Shown: piece after piece, positions 36,139 to 44,505 of the stretch | How the letters are laid out: every line of letters starts with the position of its first letter | Position numbering within the stretch: position 1 is the first letter of the stretch | DNA from: Paenibacillus polymyxa | Lineage (GTDB): Bacteria > Bacillota > Bacilli > Paenibacillales > Paenibacillaceae | DNA: 64,000 nt | Reading direction: 5' to 3' | Assembly (NCBI RefSeq): GCF_018614975.1 | Contig: NZ_JAGGNR010000008.1 | Location: 62,001-126,000, forward strand | Notes under the pieces: generated by a model | Database searches by the model: none | Seen by the model: only the letters and a program-made list of their open reading frames with translations | Told to the model about the DNA's origin: nothing | Position numbers and translations under genes: made by a program

Positions 36139-36887
36139 TCGCTGTCATTCCCTTCATTTTCATCCGATTCAGAAACCAAACGGGCATAGATCGCGTCAGC
36201 CGAGAATTCGATATGTCTTTTCATCGTCTCCCGGGACTTGAACCTGTCATGTGCTTTCAGTGCTTCAAGAATCTCCATATGTACACCGTGATTGACGGAA
36301 CGTATCCGGTCATCATAAGGCATCAAGTCCAGCGCGGGATTAATTTTGGTCCGGATTTGTCTGACGGCTCTCTCGCAATACGGATTGCCAGACGCTTTGG
36401 CGATGGTCAGATGGAATTTCACATCCAGCGCCCTGAACCATTCCCTTGTACACTCTGGCTCTATACTTTGTTCCATATAGCCTTCTAGCAGTTCCAGTTC
36501 GCCTGCGGTGATCCGCTCAGCGGCCAGAAAAGCCCCCTCTGGTTCGATGATGGTTCGATATTCAAACACCTTCAGCATCTGTGACCAATCCCGTTTAATT
36601 TCCTCTCTCGTGCGCTTATGCGAATTGGCTGTCAGAGGCAATACAAATGTACCGCCTTTGGCACCCACCCGTTTCTCAATCAATCCTTTGTCTTCCAGTG
36701 AAGAGAGTGCCTCGCGAACGGTAATGCGGCTTACATTAAAAATCTCTGCCAGATCCCGCTCGGCTGGAAGCTGTTCTTCACTCATCAATTCTTTCAAAAT
36801 AATGGCTTCTTCCAGTTGTTCTCTAATGAATTCACTAACCTTTTTGGTGGATACTTTCTCAAAACGAAATGAAAACGTACTGGACAT
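36135..36887 (-). CDS. GntR/FadR-type transcriptional regulator
   Basis: A 250-residue regulator. The winged helix is at about residues 10-78 ([40 protein letters not shown]), and the all-helical FCD effector domain is at about 100-230. It is the first gene of the peptide-use operon and overlaps the M20 gene by 4 bp. An 18-bp near-perfect palindrome with a GGTCTAGACC core spans the expected transcription start, so it probably represses its own operon and is released by a metabolite of the pathway. Confidence 0.94.
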   Translation of the reverse strand: MSSTFSFRFEKVSTKKVSEFIREQLEEAIILKELMSEEQLPAERDLAEIFNVSRITVREALSSLEDKGLIEKRVGAKGGTFVLPLTANSHKRTREEIKRDWSQMLKVFEYRTIIEPEGAFLAAERITAGELELLEGYMEQSIEPECTREWFRALDVKFHLTIAKASGNPYCERAVRQIRTKINPALDLMPYDDRIRSVNHGVHMEILEALKAHDRFKSRETMKRHIEFSADAIYARLVSESDENEGNDSE

Positions 36888-36905
36888 CTAAACACTCCGA
36901 TCTGT

Positions 36906-36923
36906 ATATGGTCTAGACCTTAT
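36906..36923 (-). promoter_or_regulatory. GntR/FadR operator
   Basis: ATATGGTCTAGACCTTAT has a perfect GGTCTAGACC core and only one mismatched pair over 18 bases. The GGT...ACC form is typical of FadR-subfamily sites. It lies 18 bp before the GntR start codon and just downstream of the -10 element. Confidence 0.65.
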
Positions 36924-36929
36924 ACCATT

Positions 36930-36958
36930 AATATAATTCCGACTAAACTTATATGCAA
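36930..36958 (-). promoter_or_regulatory. Promoter of the peptide-use operon
   Basis: On the minus strand TTGCAT (36953-36958) and TATATT (36930-36935) are spaced by 17 bases. The operator palindrome follows at once. This is the only upstream promoter found for the seven-gene operon. Confidence 0.55.
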
Positions 36959-37022
36959 TACTTTTTTTTCGAGTACATTCATATTTTTTTCTCACCACCT
37001 CCAAATTGAAGCATTTTGGTAC

Positions 37023-37060
37023 AAAAAAAAAGACGCATCTGCATTTGGCAGAAGCATCTT
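37023..37060 (-). terminator. Terminator of the VanZ-domain gene
   Basis: The arms 37030-37042 and 37048-37060 form a 13-bp stem with one mismatch and one G-U pair, followed by T8 on the minus strand. It lies about 115 bp after the stop. Confidence 0.8.
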
Positions 37061-37175
37061 CTCCTTTGTTATTTACATGGGTCATTACGATGACAGAACA
37101 ACCTTTATCAGTTCCATATCTTCATTGAAGCAGGAGCTGCTGTCTATGCTTCATCAAGGCACGTAGAAGCTGAAA

Positions 37176-38603
37176 TCAATTCATTACTGCTGGGATCAAA
37201 GCATTCCAATTCACTCCATCGACCTCTCCTTCGAATTGATAAACTGGCTGATAATAACCTTTTGAATCATAAGTGTAAGTCAGTTCATACTTGTTCACAT
37301 TTAGTTCGTCCCCTTTTTTTAAGTTGTTATAGATCGAAAAGTTCCCCTTGAGAATTTCTTCGTATGCCTCAGCCGGACTGATAATATCAACCACTCGTAC
37401 ATAAATATTTTCATTCATTGAATAAAATAAATTCTGCGGAACCATTGATTCTGCTGATGGGACAATCATAATCAGTCCGGTATCATAATCGCGGTCACCC
37501 TTCGCCACATCTGTAACTGTTTTTCTGATATCCCATCGAACCGTGTCTCCATTTTGTGTGCTGAATATCGCTTTCTGAGACAATAAGTCATTCTGAATCA
37601 ACCAACCGCCATACTCTTGTCCTTGTTTGATTAAATCTTCCGGCTCTACAGGAGTGCTTGCTTCGATATTCGATGACAACGACCATGTACCGCTATTTAC
37701 GTCATAATTAAATGTATATTCTCTCCCTGCATTGTCAACAAAACTCCAAACTCGGTTGTATCCATCAATAGATATGCTACCTTTCTGATGTAATCCAAAA
37801 TAATCCTTCATTAAAGAGGAAACTCGTTTGGCATATTCCATGTTGTGAATTTCACTGCTGCGATAAAGAGACACTTTCTCGGCCTCATCCGGTAACTTTG
37901 TGTTAAATGTTATTTTGACTTGATTCATATTTTGAGAAATAGCTGGACGTATGGAGAGATTACCAAGTTCTTTGTTGTAATAGATCATAAAAGCACTAGA
38001 AAAAAGCAGCGTAAAAACTAGTGGTATGCAGAGTGCCTTCAATAGTAACCTTACGGTGATCCTTCTTTGCTCAATAATGTCGAGGATCGCTCTCATCAAC
38101 AAATATCCTGCAATACTCCCGATTGTATTATGAAGAATATCATCAAGTTCAAATATTCCCCTGCCGGTGATCATCTGAAAAATTTCGATACCCAGCGTTA
38201 CCAACAGCGATATGAGTAACACGGGCTTAACGTGACGCGTTTTCATTCCGATATGCGGAAGTAGGAAACCGAGTGGTGCGAACATCAACATGTTAAAAAT
38301 GATGAGTTGAAATTCGCTCACCGACCATTTATTCCATGCGTTTATATAGCCACTGAATAGCTCTAAATTGATCCAACCCTCATAATTAGCTCCTCTGCTA
38401 AATGCGGTTAATGTCATGACAATGACAAACCAACCCAAGATCAAAAATGATGCTATAAATTGCCTACTGGTTATTCTTCTTTCCCCCCCTCTTTTCCTGT
38501 ATGCAATGTATACTGAATAAGTAATACCGATTACAACAACTCCAGCGGCCAATGCAATAGCTAAGATAGGTAATAATCTGCCTATAACTTGTATTAAATC
38601 CAT
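37176..38603 (-). CDS. VanZ-domain membrane protein with large extracytoplasmic domain
   Basis: A 475-residue protein. The first ~215 residues hold six hydrophobic segments and the VanZ-like signature (FNMLMFAPLGFLLPHIGMK, then GIEIFQMITGRGIFELDDILHNTIGSIAGYLL). The remaining ~260 residues are soluble, beta-rich and probably outside the cell. VanZ itself gives low-level teicoplanin resistance, but most VanZ-like proteins have no known role, so resistance is not implied. I chose the ATG at 38603 after GGAGGGG. It is monocistronic and more AT-rich than its neighbours. Confidence 0.85.
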   Translation of the reverse strand: MDLIQVIGRLLPILAIALAAGVVVIGITYSVYIAYRKRGGERRITSRQFIASFLILGWFVIVMTLTAFSRGANYEGWINLELFSGYINAWNKWSVSEFQLIIFNMLMFAPLGFLLPHIGMKTRHVKPVLLISLLVTLGIEIFQMITGRGIFELDDILHNTIGSIAGYLLMRAILDIIEQRRITVRLLLKALCIPLVFTLLFSSAFMIYYNKELGNLSIRPAISQNMNQVKITFNTKLPDEAEKVSLYRSSEIHNMEYAKRVSSLMKDYFGLHQKGSISIDGYNRVWSFVDNAGREYTFNYDVNSGTWSLSSNIEASTPVEPEDLIKQGQEYGGWLIQNDLLSQKAIFSTQNGDTVRWDIRKTVTDVAKGDRDYDTGLIMIVPSAESMVPQNLFYSMNENIYVRVVDIISPAEAYEEILKGNFSIYNNLKKGDELNVNKYELTYTYDSKGYYQPVYQFEGEVDGVNWNALIPAVMN

Positions 38604-38724
38604 TTGTAACCCCTCCATTTGTTCATTGTCAGCATCTTGTTTGTTTAAAGTATAATTACTGTTGGTTTTATCTCCTATTTATCTATCTTTCACGAATCTT
38701 TCAAAAATGTAAGATTGCATGAAC

Positions 38725-38761
38725 AAAAAACCCTCTGTCCCAAATAACAGGACAAAGGGTT
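38725..38761 (-). terminator. Terminator of the Gfo/Idh/MocA-AraC operon
   Basis: The AACCCTTTGTCC / GGACAGAGGGTT stem with a 9-base loop is followed by T6 on the minus strand, about 25 bp after the dehydrogenase stop. Confidence 0.85.
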
Positions 38762-38786
38762 CTGTAATCTATTGTTTATGTTTGTT

Positions 38787-39884
38787 CTATGCTTTGCTAC
38801 CGTTATTCAAGTACACAGCCTTGCCTGTGCGAGCAGATTCGTAAAGTGCTTCCAGGATCTGAGATACAACCAGCGCTTGTTTTGGTGTAACGACCGGCTC
38901 CTGATCGTTCTCAATTGCTTCAATCCACTTTCTCATTTCGACATCCGGTGCGCTCTCGCTTTTACCATCGTAGAAAGCTACCCCGCCTGCACTCAGTTCA
39001 ATCTCGTTAGTATACAGACGGCTGAATTTCTCGCCATTGATGCGAAGTCCGTTCTTCATATCCGCACCGGCTTCGCTGCCGCTCAAGCTGCATTTGGCCT
39101 CATCCACATCCAGTGAATTAAGTGCCCAGCTGGATTCGAGCATGATCGTTGCCCCATTCTCCATCACAATCATGCCAAAGGCCGAGTCCTCTACGGAGAA
39201 TTGTTTTGGGTCCCACGGGCCCCAGGCATTGGCCGCATTTTCACGTTGTGAAAGCTCATGATAGGTCGTACCCAGCACAACTTTTGGTTGATAATTATCC
39301 ATCATCCAGAGCGTCAGATCAAGTGCGTGCGTACCAATATCAATCAGTGGACCGCCACCTTGTTTCTCCTCATCCAGAAAAACGCCCCAAGTCGGTACTG
39401 CTCTACGTCTAATCGCATGTGCTTTGGCAAAATAGATATTCCCCAGATCACCCGCTTCGCACACCTTCTTCAAATATTGACTGTCTTCTCTAAAACGGTT
39501 GTTGTATCCGATGGTCAGTTTCTTGCCGGTACGCTCTGCGGCTTCCAGCATGAGCTGGGCTTCAGCAGAGGTCTTTGCCATTGGCTTCTCACACATGACA
39601 TGTTTGCCTGCTTCCAAGGCAGCAATGGAAATCTCGGCATGAGAAATATTCGGCGTAAGCACGTGCACAATATCCAGAGATTCATCCTTGAGCAATTCCT
39701 GATAATCGGTGTAGACTTCAGCATCCGTAGAGCCATATTTCTGCTTGGCTTCATCTGCACGTTCCTGAACAATATCGCAGAAAGCCACCAGTTCAACATG
39801 ATCCAATTTACTCAGACTCGGCAGATGTTTACCATTCGCGATTCCACCACAGCCAATAATTCCGATACGATATACTTTACTCAT
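38787..39884 (-). CDS. Gfo/Idh/MocA-family dehydrogenase
   Basis: A 365-residue NAD(P)-dependent oxidoreductase. The Rossmann motif is IGIIGCGGIANGKHLPSL. The catalytic-site consensus CEKPMAKT lies near residue 95, and the C-terminal domain has GGGPLIDIGTHALDL with the conserved Asp/His. These enzymes oxidise sugars or inositols. It follows the AraC gene by 12 bp and shares the operon with a second family member upstream. The ATG follows GAGGGTG. The sugar is unknown. Confidence 0.94.
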   Translation of the reverse strand: MSKVYRIGIIGCGGIANGKHLPSLSKLDHVELVAFCDIVQERADEAKQKYGSTDAEVYTDYQELLKDESLDIVHVLTPNISHAEISIAALEAGKHVMCEKPMAKTSAEAQLMLEAAERTGKKLTIGYNNRFREDSQYLKKVCEAGDLGNIYFAKAHAIRRRAVPTWGVFLDEEKQGGGPLIDIGTHALDLTLWMMDNYQPKVVLGTTYHELSQRENAANAWGPWDPKQFSVEDSAFGMIVMENGATIMLESSWALNSLDVDEAKCSLSGSEAGADMKNGLRINGEKFSRLYTNEIELSAGGVAFYDGKSESAPDVEMRKWIEAIENDQEPVVTPKQALVVSQILEALYESARTGKAVYLNNGSKA

Positions 39885-39896
39885 ATATATTCACCC

Positions 39897-40820
39897 TCAC
39901 TTAAGTATTGGTTGTTTCATTTTACGAAAAGCCGACGGGGTCATCCCCAGACGTTTGCGAAATACAGCATGCAAATAGTTGGCATTATTGAATCCTGAAG
40001 CAAGAGCAATCTGTTCAATGGATACGTTACTTTCCTCCAGATTGCGGCACACGGCGCGCAGACGAATATCCTCCAGTACGCGGCTGAACGGCATCTCCGG
40101 CTGTACTTGATAGAAGATTCGCTGCAATTGTCTGCTGCTGATATGTAGTTTCTCAGCTACATGCTCCAGCGTGACCACTGTAGGATGATTTGCCTCCATA
40201 TACTGCACTGCATACTCATAACGATACACCGACATATCCCGCACAGGGGCTTCCGGTCGATTCCCCCCGGTGTCGTATGCTCGCACGGTTTTGAGTAATA
40301 TGCTGATGACCAGTTGCTTGATCGATGTATAATAACCTAACAATTTCTGATCACATGCCTCATAGGCTTCCAAAAAACAATGCATCGCCCGATGATAATC
40401 ATTCACCGGAGTAAGCGGAAGCGTTCTCAGCTTTTCAATCGTTTCCTCGGATTCAGCGGCTTCCCAGGGATCGACATGTTCCCTTGGCTTGTGAACGATA
40501 TCCACATGAAGACATAGTTCATCCATGTCCTCTTTGGCATCAGCCTCCTGATAATGAACGACACCCGGACCAGTCAAATACAGCATACCTTCCGAGAGTG
40601 CATGTGTCTGATCATCGAGAATCACTTTGCCTTTACCTCTTGGGATAAAATGAAACTCAAACTCTGCATGATTATGGAAATCCACAACTCGGCCCGCTGG
40701 AAAAGAAGTCAGATGAAATCGCATCACACGAATCTGATAATGTCCCCAAACCATTAGAATATCCAGTCTCTCCAGGAGATCCTGCCGTTCAAGCATTTTC
40801 TCATAAGGATACAGGCTCAA
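39897..40820 (-). CDS. AraC-family regulator with cupin domain
   Basis: A 307-residue regulator. A cupin sensing domain lies at about residues 30-110 (VDFHNHAEFEFHFIPRGKGKVIL). Two helix-turn-helix motifs are at the C-terminus (HPTVVTLEHVAEKLHISSRQLQRIFYQV, then SIEQIALASGFNNANYLHAVFRKRLGMTPSAFRK). The start is TTG at 40820, with AAGGAGGTG upstream. It lies between two sugar dehydrogenase genes on the same strand (gaps of 12 and 24 bp), so it probably regulates that operon. Confidence 0.94.
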   Translation of the reverse strand: MSLYPYEKMLERQDLLERLDILMVWGHYQIRVMRFHLTSFPAGRVVDFHNHAEFEFHFIPRGKGKVILDDQTHALSEGMLYLTGPGVVHYQEADAKEDMDELCLHVDIVHKPREHVDPWEAAESEETIEKLRTLPLTPVNDYHRAMHCFLEAYEACDQKLLGYYTSIKQLVISILLKTVRAYDTGGNRPEAPVRDMSVYRYEYAVQYMEANHPTVVTLEHVAEKLHISSRQLQRIFYQVQPEMPFSRVLEDIRLRAVCRNLEESNVSIEQIALASGFNNANYLHAVFRKRLGMTPSAFRKMKQPILK

Positions 40821-40844
40821 GACTGCACACCTCCTTAATAAAAC

Positions 40845-41849
40845 CTAGCTCTTTAACTCATTCAGAGCAATTCTGCGCCCTTCTTTGGCAGAGAGATTCG
40901 CAGCTTCCATCAACCGGGTTAGCTCCATAGCGATCTGCACGTTTTCGATTGCATCCGTATCATTCTGTATATGTGCAACCCATTGATTGAATGCGCTTTC
41001 TCTTTTGTCTGCCAAAGGAATTTCAGTCCAGTCATCATATTGTCCCTGCGCTGCTTTCGTGCGAATCAACAGCTTTTCTTCGGGTGTTCCGTACAGAAGT
41101 GTACCCTCCGTACCATGAACCTCAATCGTAAATGGAGAATGGCTGTTCACAAAACCAGCTTCAACAACGCCGACTGCTCCTGAATCCGTGAACAAGGTTG
41201 CGACAGCATTATCTTCCACTTCTTTCCCTGTAATATATCCGAAGTTCGCATTAACCGCTGTTACTTCCTGACCCAGAAACAGTTTGGCGAGAACCATTGG
41301 ATGGCAGCCCAGATCAATCAGTGCACCGCCCTGACAATCCTTCAGATCATAGAAGTGTTCAGGCAACCAGTTGGAAATTGCTCCATCATGCGATAAACGC
41401 GCTCTAACATAAGTCACTTTGCCAAGTAATCCTTGGTTAAGTACATCCTGAATCGTTAATGTATACCCGTCATTCAGACGTGGTAAGGAAACTGTCATCT
41501 TGACGTTATTTGCCTTTACCTCATCAAGGATTCTGTTGGCTTCCGCCTGTGTCGAAGCAATCACTTTCTCGGTGAAAATGTGTTTGCCTGCCTTGGCAGC
41601 AGCCGTGATCACCTCTCCATGGATGCGGGTTGGCGCATCTACAATAACGGCATCGATGTCATCCTTGGCCAGCATATCTTCGAGTGAAGCATAGAACGGT
41701 ACGTTTAAATGTTCAGCTGCTTCCTGCCCCCGCTTGGCATCGTCATCCCACACAGCGGCGATGACTGTATCCTCATGTTCCTGTGCCTGCTTGATGTAAT
41801 CCCATGCGTGAACATGCCACAAGCTAATTTTTCCAATTCGAATGGTCAC
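40845..41849 (-). CDS. Gfo/Idh/MocA-family dehydrogenase
   Basis: A 334-residue NAD(P)-dependent oxidoreductase, only distantly similar to the family member two genes downstream. The N-terminal fold begins with RIGKISLWHVHAWDYIKQA, which lacks the standard GxGxxG loop. The catalytic stretch is IFTEKVIAS and the later motif GGALIDLGCHPMVL is clear. The odd start suggests an altered nucleotide-binding site. The start is GTG at 41849 after GGAGG. It heads a three-gene operon with the AraC regulator and the second dehydrogenase. Confidence 0.9.
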   Translation of the reverse strand: MTIRIGKISLWHVHAWDYIKQAQEHEDTVIAAVWDDDAKRGQEAAEHLNVPFYASLEDMLAKDDIDAVIVDAPTRIHGEVITAAAKAGKHIFTEKVIASTQAEANRILDEVKANNVKMTVSLPRLNDGYTLTIQDVLNQGLLGKVTYVRARLSHDGAISNWLPEHFYDLKDCQGGALIDLGCHPMVLAKLFLGQEVTAVNANFGYITGKEVEDNAVATLFTDSGAVGVVEAGFVNSHSPFTIEVHGTEGTLLYGTPEEKLLIRTKAAQGQYDDWTEIPLADKRESAFNQWVAHIQNDTDAIENVQIAMELTRLMEAANLSAKEGRRIALNELKS

Positions 41850-42104
41850 TGTTGTCTTACCTCCATACTATATAATATTCTGACATTTATCTATAAGTTA
41901 TCACAGACTTCATCTATTTTTAATAGAAACTCACGACAATAAATGTATAAAATCACGACATGAATTGTTATTAGATGTTTATACATCGGAATCGTGTACA
42001 TAAGCAGATCGCATGATAAATCTCGTTATTACACAGAATGGTATACTGGCCTGATCATTAGGGCCTAGTCCACAGAAGATATTCTTTCAATTCCAATAAG
42101 ATGT

Positions 42105-43475
42105 TTATTTATTGTTGGATTTACGTCCAAATTGAAGAGAATAAAGTACTGCCATTACAACGACTATTAAAGCCAGCGCCAGCAATATGTTACTGTACAC
42201 AAAAGCAACCTTATCATGAACAAACGGATTAAAGTGAACAGTAGTTGCTCCACCGTCAAGTAGCTTACCAATCGCAGTCGTGGATACTGCTGCTGCAATA
42301 AAGTTAAACATCGATAACAATCCCATACCGATTCCGACCTCATCTTTGGGCAAAGTTCGTGAGATAGTGTTTGACATAGCAATTTGTATATAAGATTGAC
42401 CCAGTACACCTAAGGTAAGGAATATTTGAATATACGTAGGTGACATCCCCACGACTGACGATAGAATAATGAAACCTCCAGCAAGAAGTGTTGATGCGAT
42501 ATACAGTAGAAATGGATTCCCTTTCTCATCCGCTAATTTTCCACCCTTACGTCCAAGAATGGCGGTAATAAGAGCTGAAGGTAACATAATGAGCCCGATT
42601 GATGCAGGTGACAGACCATTAACATCCGACAACATGAGCGGTGTCAGGAATGGAATGCCGAATCCAACAGCGACTAATACAAATGCAATCGCCATCCCTA
42701 TAGAATATTGTTTATTTTTAAAGATCGCTGGATTCACAAAGGGGACAGAAGCATAGCGAATTCGAATGATAAACAAAACTAGGATAACTAATCCAGTTAC
42801 TAACAACCACATATTGGATTGTGTAAGTGCGAGTAAGAATGTAGCAACCGTTCCTGCCAATAAAATTCCGCCAATGTAATCAATCTTCTCGTTTGTCACT
42901 GGCTCATCATCCAGATACTTTCTATACAAAGGTAATGTGATAAGAGAAAGCAGAGGTATGACAAAGAGAAATTTCCAATTTAAAGCACTTGAGACAAATC
43001 CCGCGATAATTGGACCAAGTGCTGCTCCAAGAGCCGTACCTATTGCAGAGGTTCCCAAAGCGCGCCCACGCTTCTCAGGTGAAAAAAAACGAACAGGAAT
43101 TATCATAGCCAACGCAGGTATCACAGCCGCACCAGCGGCTTGCAAGATACGTGCAACGATGATCATCCAATATTGTGTAGCAACTACTCCCACAAGAGAT
43201 CCAACTGTCAGAAGTAACAGACCAAACGTAATTAAACTTTTAATACTAAATTTATCTGTCAGTTTCCCATAGGTAACTGTACCTATCGCATACACAATCA
43301 AATAGCCTGAAACAATCCAAGTTACTTGTGATGCAGTGAGTTGGAATTCTTTGCTGATTACTGGCAATACCACATTAAACATGGTTCCGTTCATGACTGA
43401 AATGATAAGTGTGAAGACTAACACACGCAGTAAAAGTGGGCCTGTTTCATTTGTTGTAGCAGCTTTGGTGTTCAT
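42105..43475 (-). CDS. MFS drug exporter (Tet(L)-like layout)
   Basis: A 456-residue protein with about 14 transmembrane helices. Conserved features are VLVFTLIISVMNGTMFNVVLPVISKEF, the motif-A loop YGKLTDKFSIKSL, ARILQAAGAAVIPAL and motif C (GTALGAALGPIIAGFVSSALNWKF). It belongs to the DHA2 group near Tet(K)/Tet(L) and Bacillus relatives, but sequence alone does not establish tetracycline as substrate. The ATG follows GAGG. It lies downstream of a TetR gene, and a 24-bp operator-like repeat sits between them. The pair is more AT-rich than its surroundings. Confidence 0.9.
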   Translation of the reverse strand: MNTKAATTNETGPLLLRVLVFTLIISVMNGTMFNVVLPVISKEFQLTASQVTWIVSGYLIVYAIGTVTYGKLTDKFSIKSLITFGLLLLTVGSLVGVVATQYWMIIVARILQAAGAAVIPALAMIIPVRFFSPEKRGRALGTSAIGTALGAALGPIIAGFVSSALNWKFLFVIPLLSLITLPLYRKYLDDEPVTNEKIDYIGGILLAGTVATFLLALTQSNMWLLVTGLVILVLFIIRIRYASVPFVNPAIFKNKQYSIGMAIAFVLVAVGFGIPFLTPLMLSDVNGLSPASIGLIMLPSALITAILGRKGGKLADEKGNPFLLYIASTLLAGGFIILSSVVGMSPTYIQIFLTLGVLGQSYIQIAMSNTISRTLPKDEVGIGMGLLSMFNFIAAAVSTTAIGKLLDGGATTVHFNPFVHDKVAFVYSNILLALALIVVVMAVLYSLQFGRKSNNK

Positions 43476-43518
43476 ATCATTTTCCTCGATTCTTTGTATG
43501 CATTGAATGAATAACCGA

Positions 43519-43542
43519 ATGACAGTCAGTACTTACTGTCAT
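43519..43542 (-). promoter_or_regulatory. 24-bp TetR-type operator before the MFS gene
   Basis: The perfect arms ATGACAGT (43519-43526) and ACTGTCAT (43535-43542) flank CAGTACTT, whose inner AGTACT is itself palindromic, so only one base pair breaks the symmetry. It lies 44 bp upstream of the MFS start and just after the TetR stop. Confidence 0.65.
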
Positions 43543-43557
43543 TTTTGTTGAAAAAAA

Positions 43558-44148
43558 CTAGGGAGTTAACGCCCTAGAAAATATCCATACAGTCTCTTTA
43601 ATTATATCTTCCAATGAGAGGGTTGGAAAATTAGATCGTTCATCTAGATGATTTATAAACGTACCATAATTCAGTGCCATGAAAGAAAAAGCTTGTAATT
43701 CAGGATTCGTTTCTATCAACTTTCCTTTGCCATACATGGCCTTGAAATAATTAGTTAATACCTCCATTAGTTGACGAGGATGTTTTATTGTTCGTTCTCT
43801 GAAACCAGGTAAATTATCTTCTTCTTTTAAGCTAATCATAATCATTTTTCGATTACGATTCATAATTTCATGATATGTTCTACAGATCAATAACAAGTCC
43901 GTTTGTAGATCCCATACTAACCTTTCATTAAATATCTTTGCCATTTCTTCTGAGTAGTGATAATGGTCAAAAGCTGTTTCTAATAAGTTTTGTTTCGTCC
44001 CAAATTGTCGAAATAATGTTTTCTCACTTAAACCAGCAGTAGTGGCAATTTCTTGAGTTGTTACAGAGCTATAACCTTTTTTCGAAATTAAATCGATAGC
44101 AGCCGTCATTAATTTCTCCTTGCTGCTTAATTTTGTATTGTTAGACAA
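43558..44148 (-). CDS. TetR-family regulator of the adjacent exporter
   Basis: A 196-residue regulator. The helix-turn-helix is at about residues 10-55 (KLMTAAIDLISKKGYSSVTTQEIATTAGLSEKTLFRQFGTKQNLLE), and a C-terminal ligand-binding domain follows. I chose the TTG at 44148 because AGAGGA lies 6 bases upstream; another TTG at 44166 is in frame but without a ribosome site. Operator-like repeats with GACAGT/ACTG half-sites occur both before this gene and before the MFS gene, consistent with autoregulation and control of efflux. Confidence 0.92.
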   Translation of the reverse strand: MSNNTKLSSKEKLMTAAIDLISKKGYSSVTTQEIATTAGLSEKTLFRQFGTKQNLLETAFDHYHYSEEMAKIFNERLVWDLQTDLLLICRTYHEIMNRNRKMIMISLKEEDNLPGFRERTIKHPRQLMEVLTNYFKAMYGKGKLIETNPELQAFSFMALNYGTFINHLDERSNFPTLSLEDIIKETVWIFSRALTP

Positions 44149-44170
44149 CTTGATTCCTCTTTTCAAAGAA

Positions 44171-44188
44171 TGTCAGTGATCACTGTCG
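44171..44188. promoter_or_regulatory. Second TetR-type operator
   Basis: The core CAGTGATCACTG (44174-44185) is a perfect palindrome, flanked by TGT and TCG to give GTC...GAC-like ends. It shares the GACAGT/ACTGTC half-site with the 24-bp repeat before the MFS gene, but with a 4-base rather than 8-base spacer. It lies about 25 bp upstream of the TetR start. Confidence 0.55.
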
Positions 44189-44218
44189 TTTATGCTATAG
44201 TATCTAAAGACAGAAAAA

Positions 44219-44248
44219 TTGTCAAACAAAAATAGACCATATTATAAT
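44219..44248 (+). promoter_or_regulatory. Plus-strand promoter divergent from tetR
   Basis: TTGTCA (44219-44224) and TATAAT (44243-44248) are spaced by 18 bases. AAGGAG follows at 44258-44263. No full gene lies downstream. Confidence 0.5.
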
Positions 44249-44274
44249 TAGTCCATACAAGGAGAGAAATTCGG

Positions 44275-44310
44275 TTGAATTCTGAAGAAATAAAGATACG
44301 AGGAAATTAA
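44275..44310 (+). pseudogene. 11-codon frame after promoter and RBS, likely gene remnant
   Basis: TTG at 44275 lies 11 bases after AAGGAG. The frame reads MNSEEIKIRGN and then TAA. The gap before the next gene is too short for more. Because a promoter, ribosome site and start are all present and TetR regulators are often divergent from a target gene, this may be the start of a lost gene; a leader peptide is less likely as nothing follows on this strand. Confidence 0.3.
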
Positions 44311-44440
44311 ATTTGCCTCTATAGACAGACTAATTGTGCTAGAAAATAGTAGAGGAAACGGAATCGAAATTTAAATATGAAACTGCAATATTTTTTTATT
44401 CTATTTTTGATTATATATTCCCAATTAGAAGAAAACATCC

Positions 44441-44478
44441 AAAAACCTCCTGTCCACAATAACGTGAACAGGAGGTTT
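44441..44478 (-). terminator. Terminator of the mannoside operon
   Basis: AAACCTCCTGT pairs with ACAGGAGGTTT (11 bp, extended by a further CA/TG pair) and is followed by T5 on the minus strand. It lies 28 bp after the GH38 stop. Confidence 0.88.
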
Positions 44479-44505
44479 CTATAGTTATGATGTTCAATAA
44501 TCAAC

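Larger units (their letters stand above)
44149..44505. other. Intergenic region with operator, plus-strand promoter and gene remnant
   Basis: This AT-rich stretch of about 357 bp holds a TetR-type repeat at 44171-44188, a good plus-strand promoter at 44219-44248 leading only to an 11-codon frame, and the terminator of the mannosidase gene at 44441-44478. No complete gene is present. Confidence 0.6.

Noticed and set aside
36888..37085. 65-codon minus-strand frame upstream of the GntR gene
   Set aside because: It runs through the operator, promoter and a terminator, and its sequence is of low complexity.
39258..39998. 246-codon open frame on the plus strand
   Set aside because: It is antisense to the Gfo/Idh/MocA and AraC genes and has no family features.
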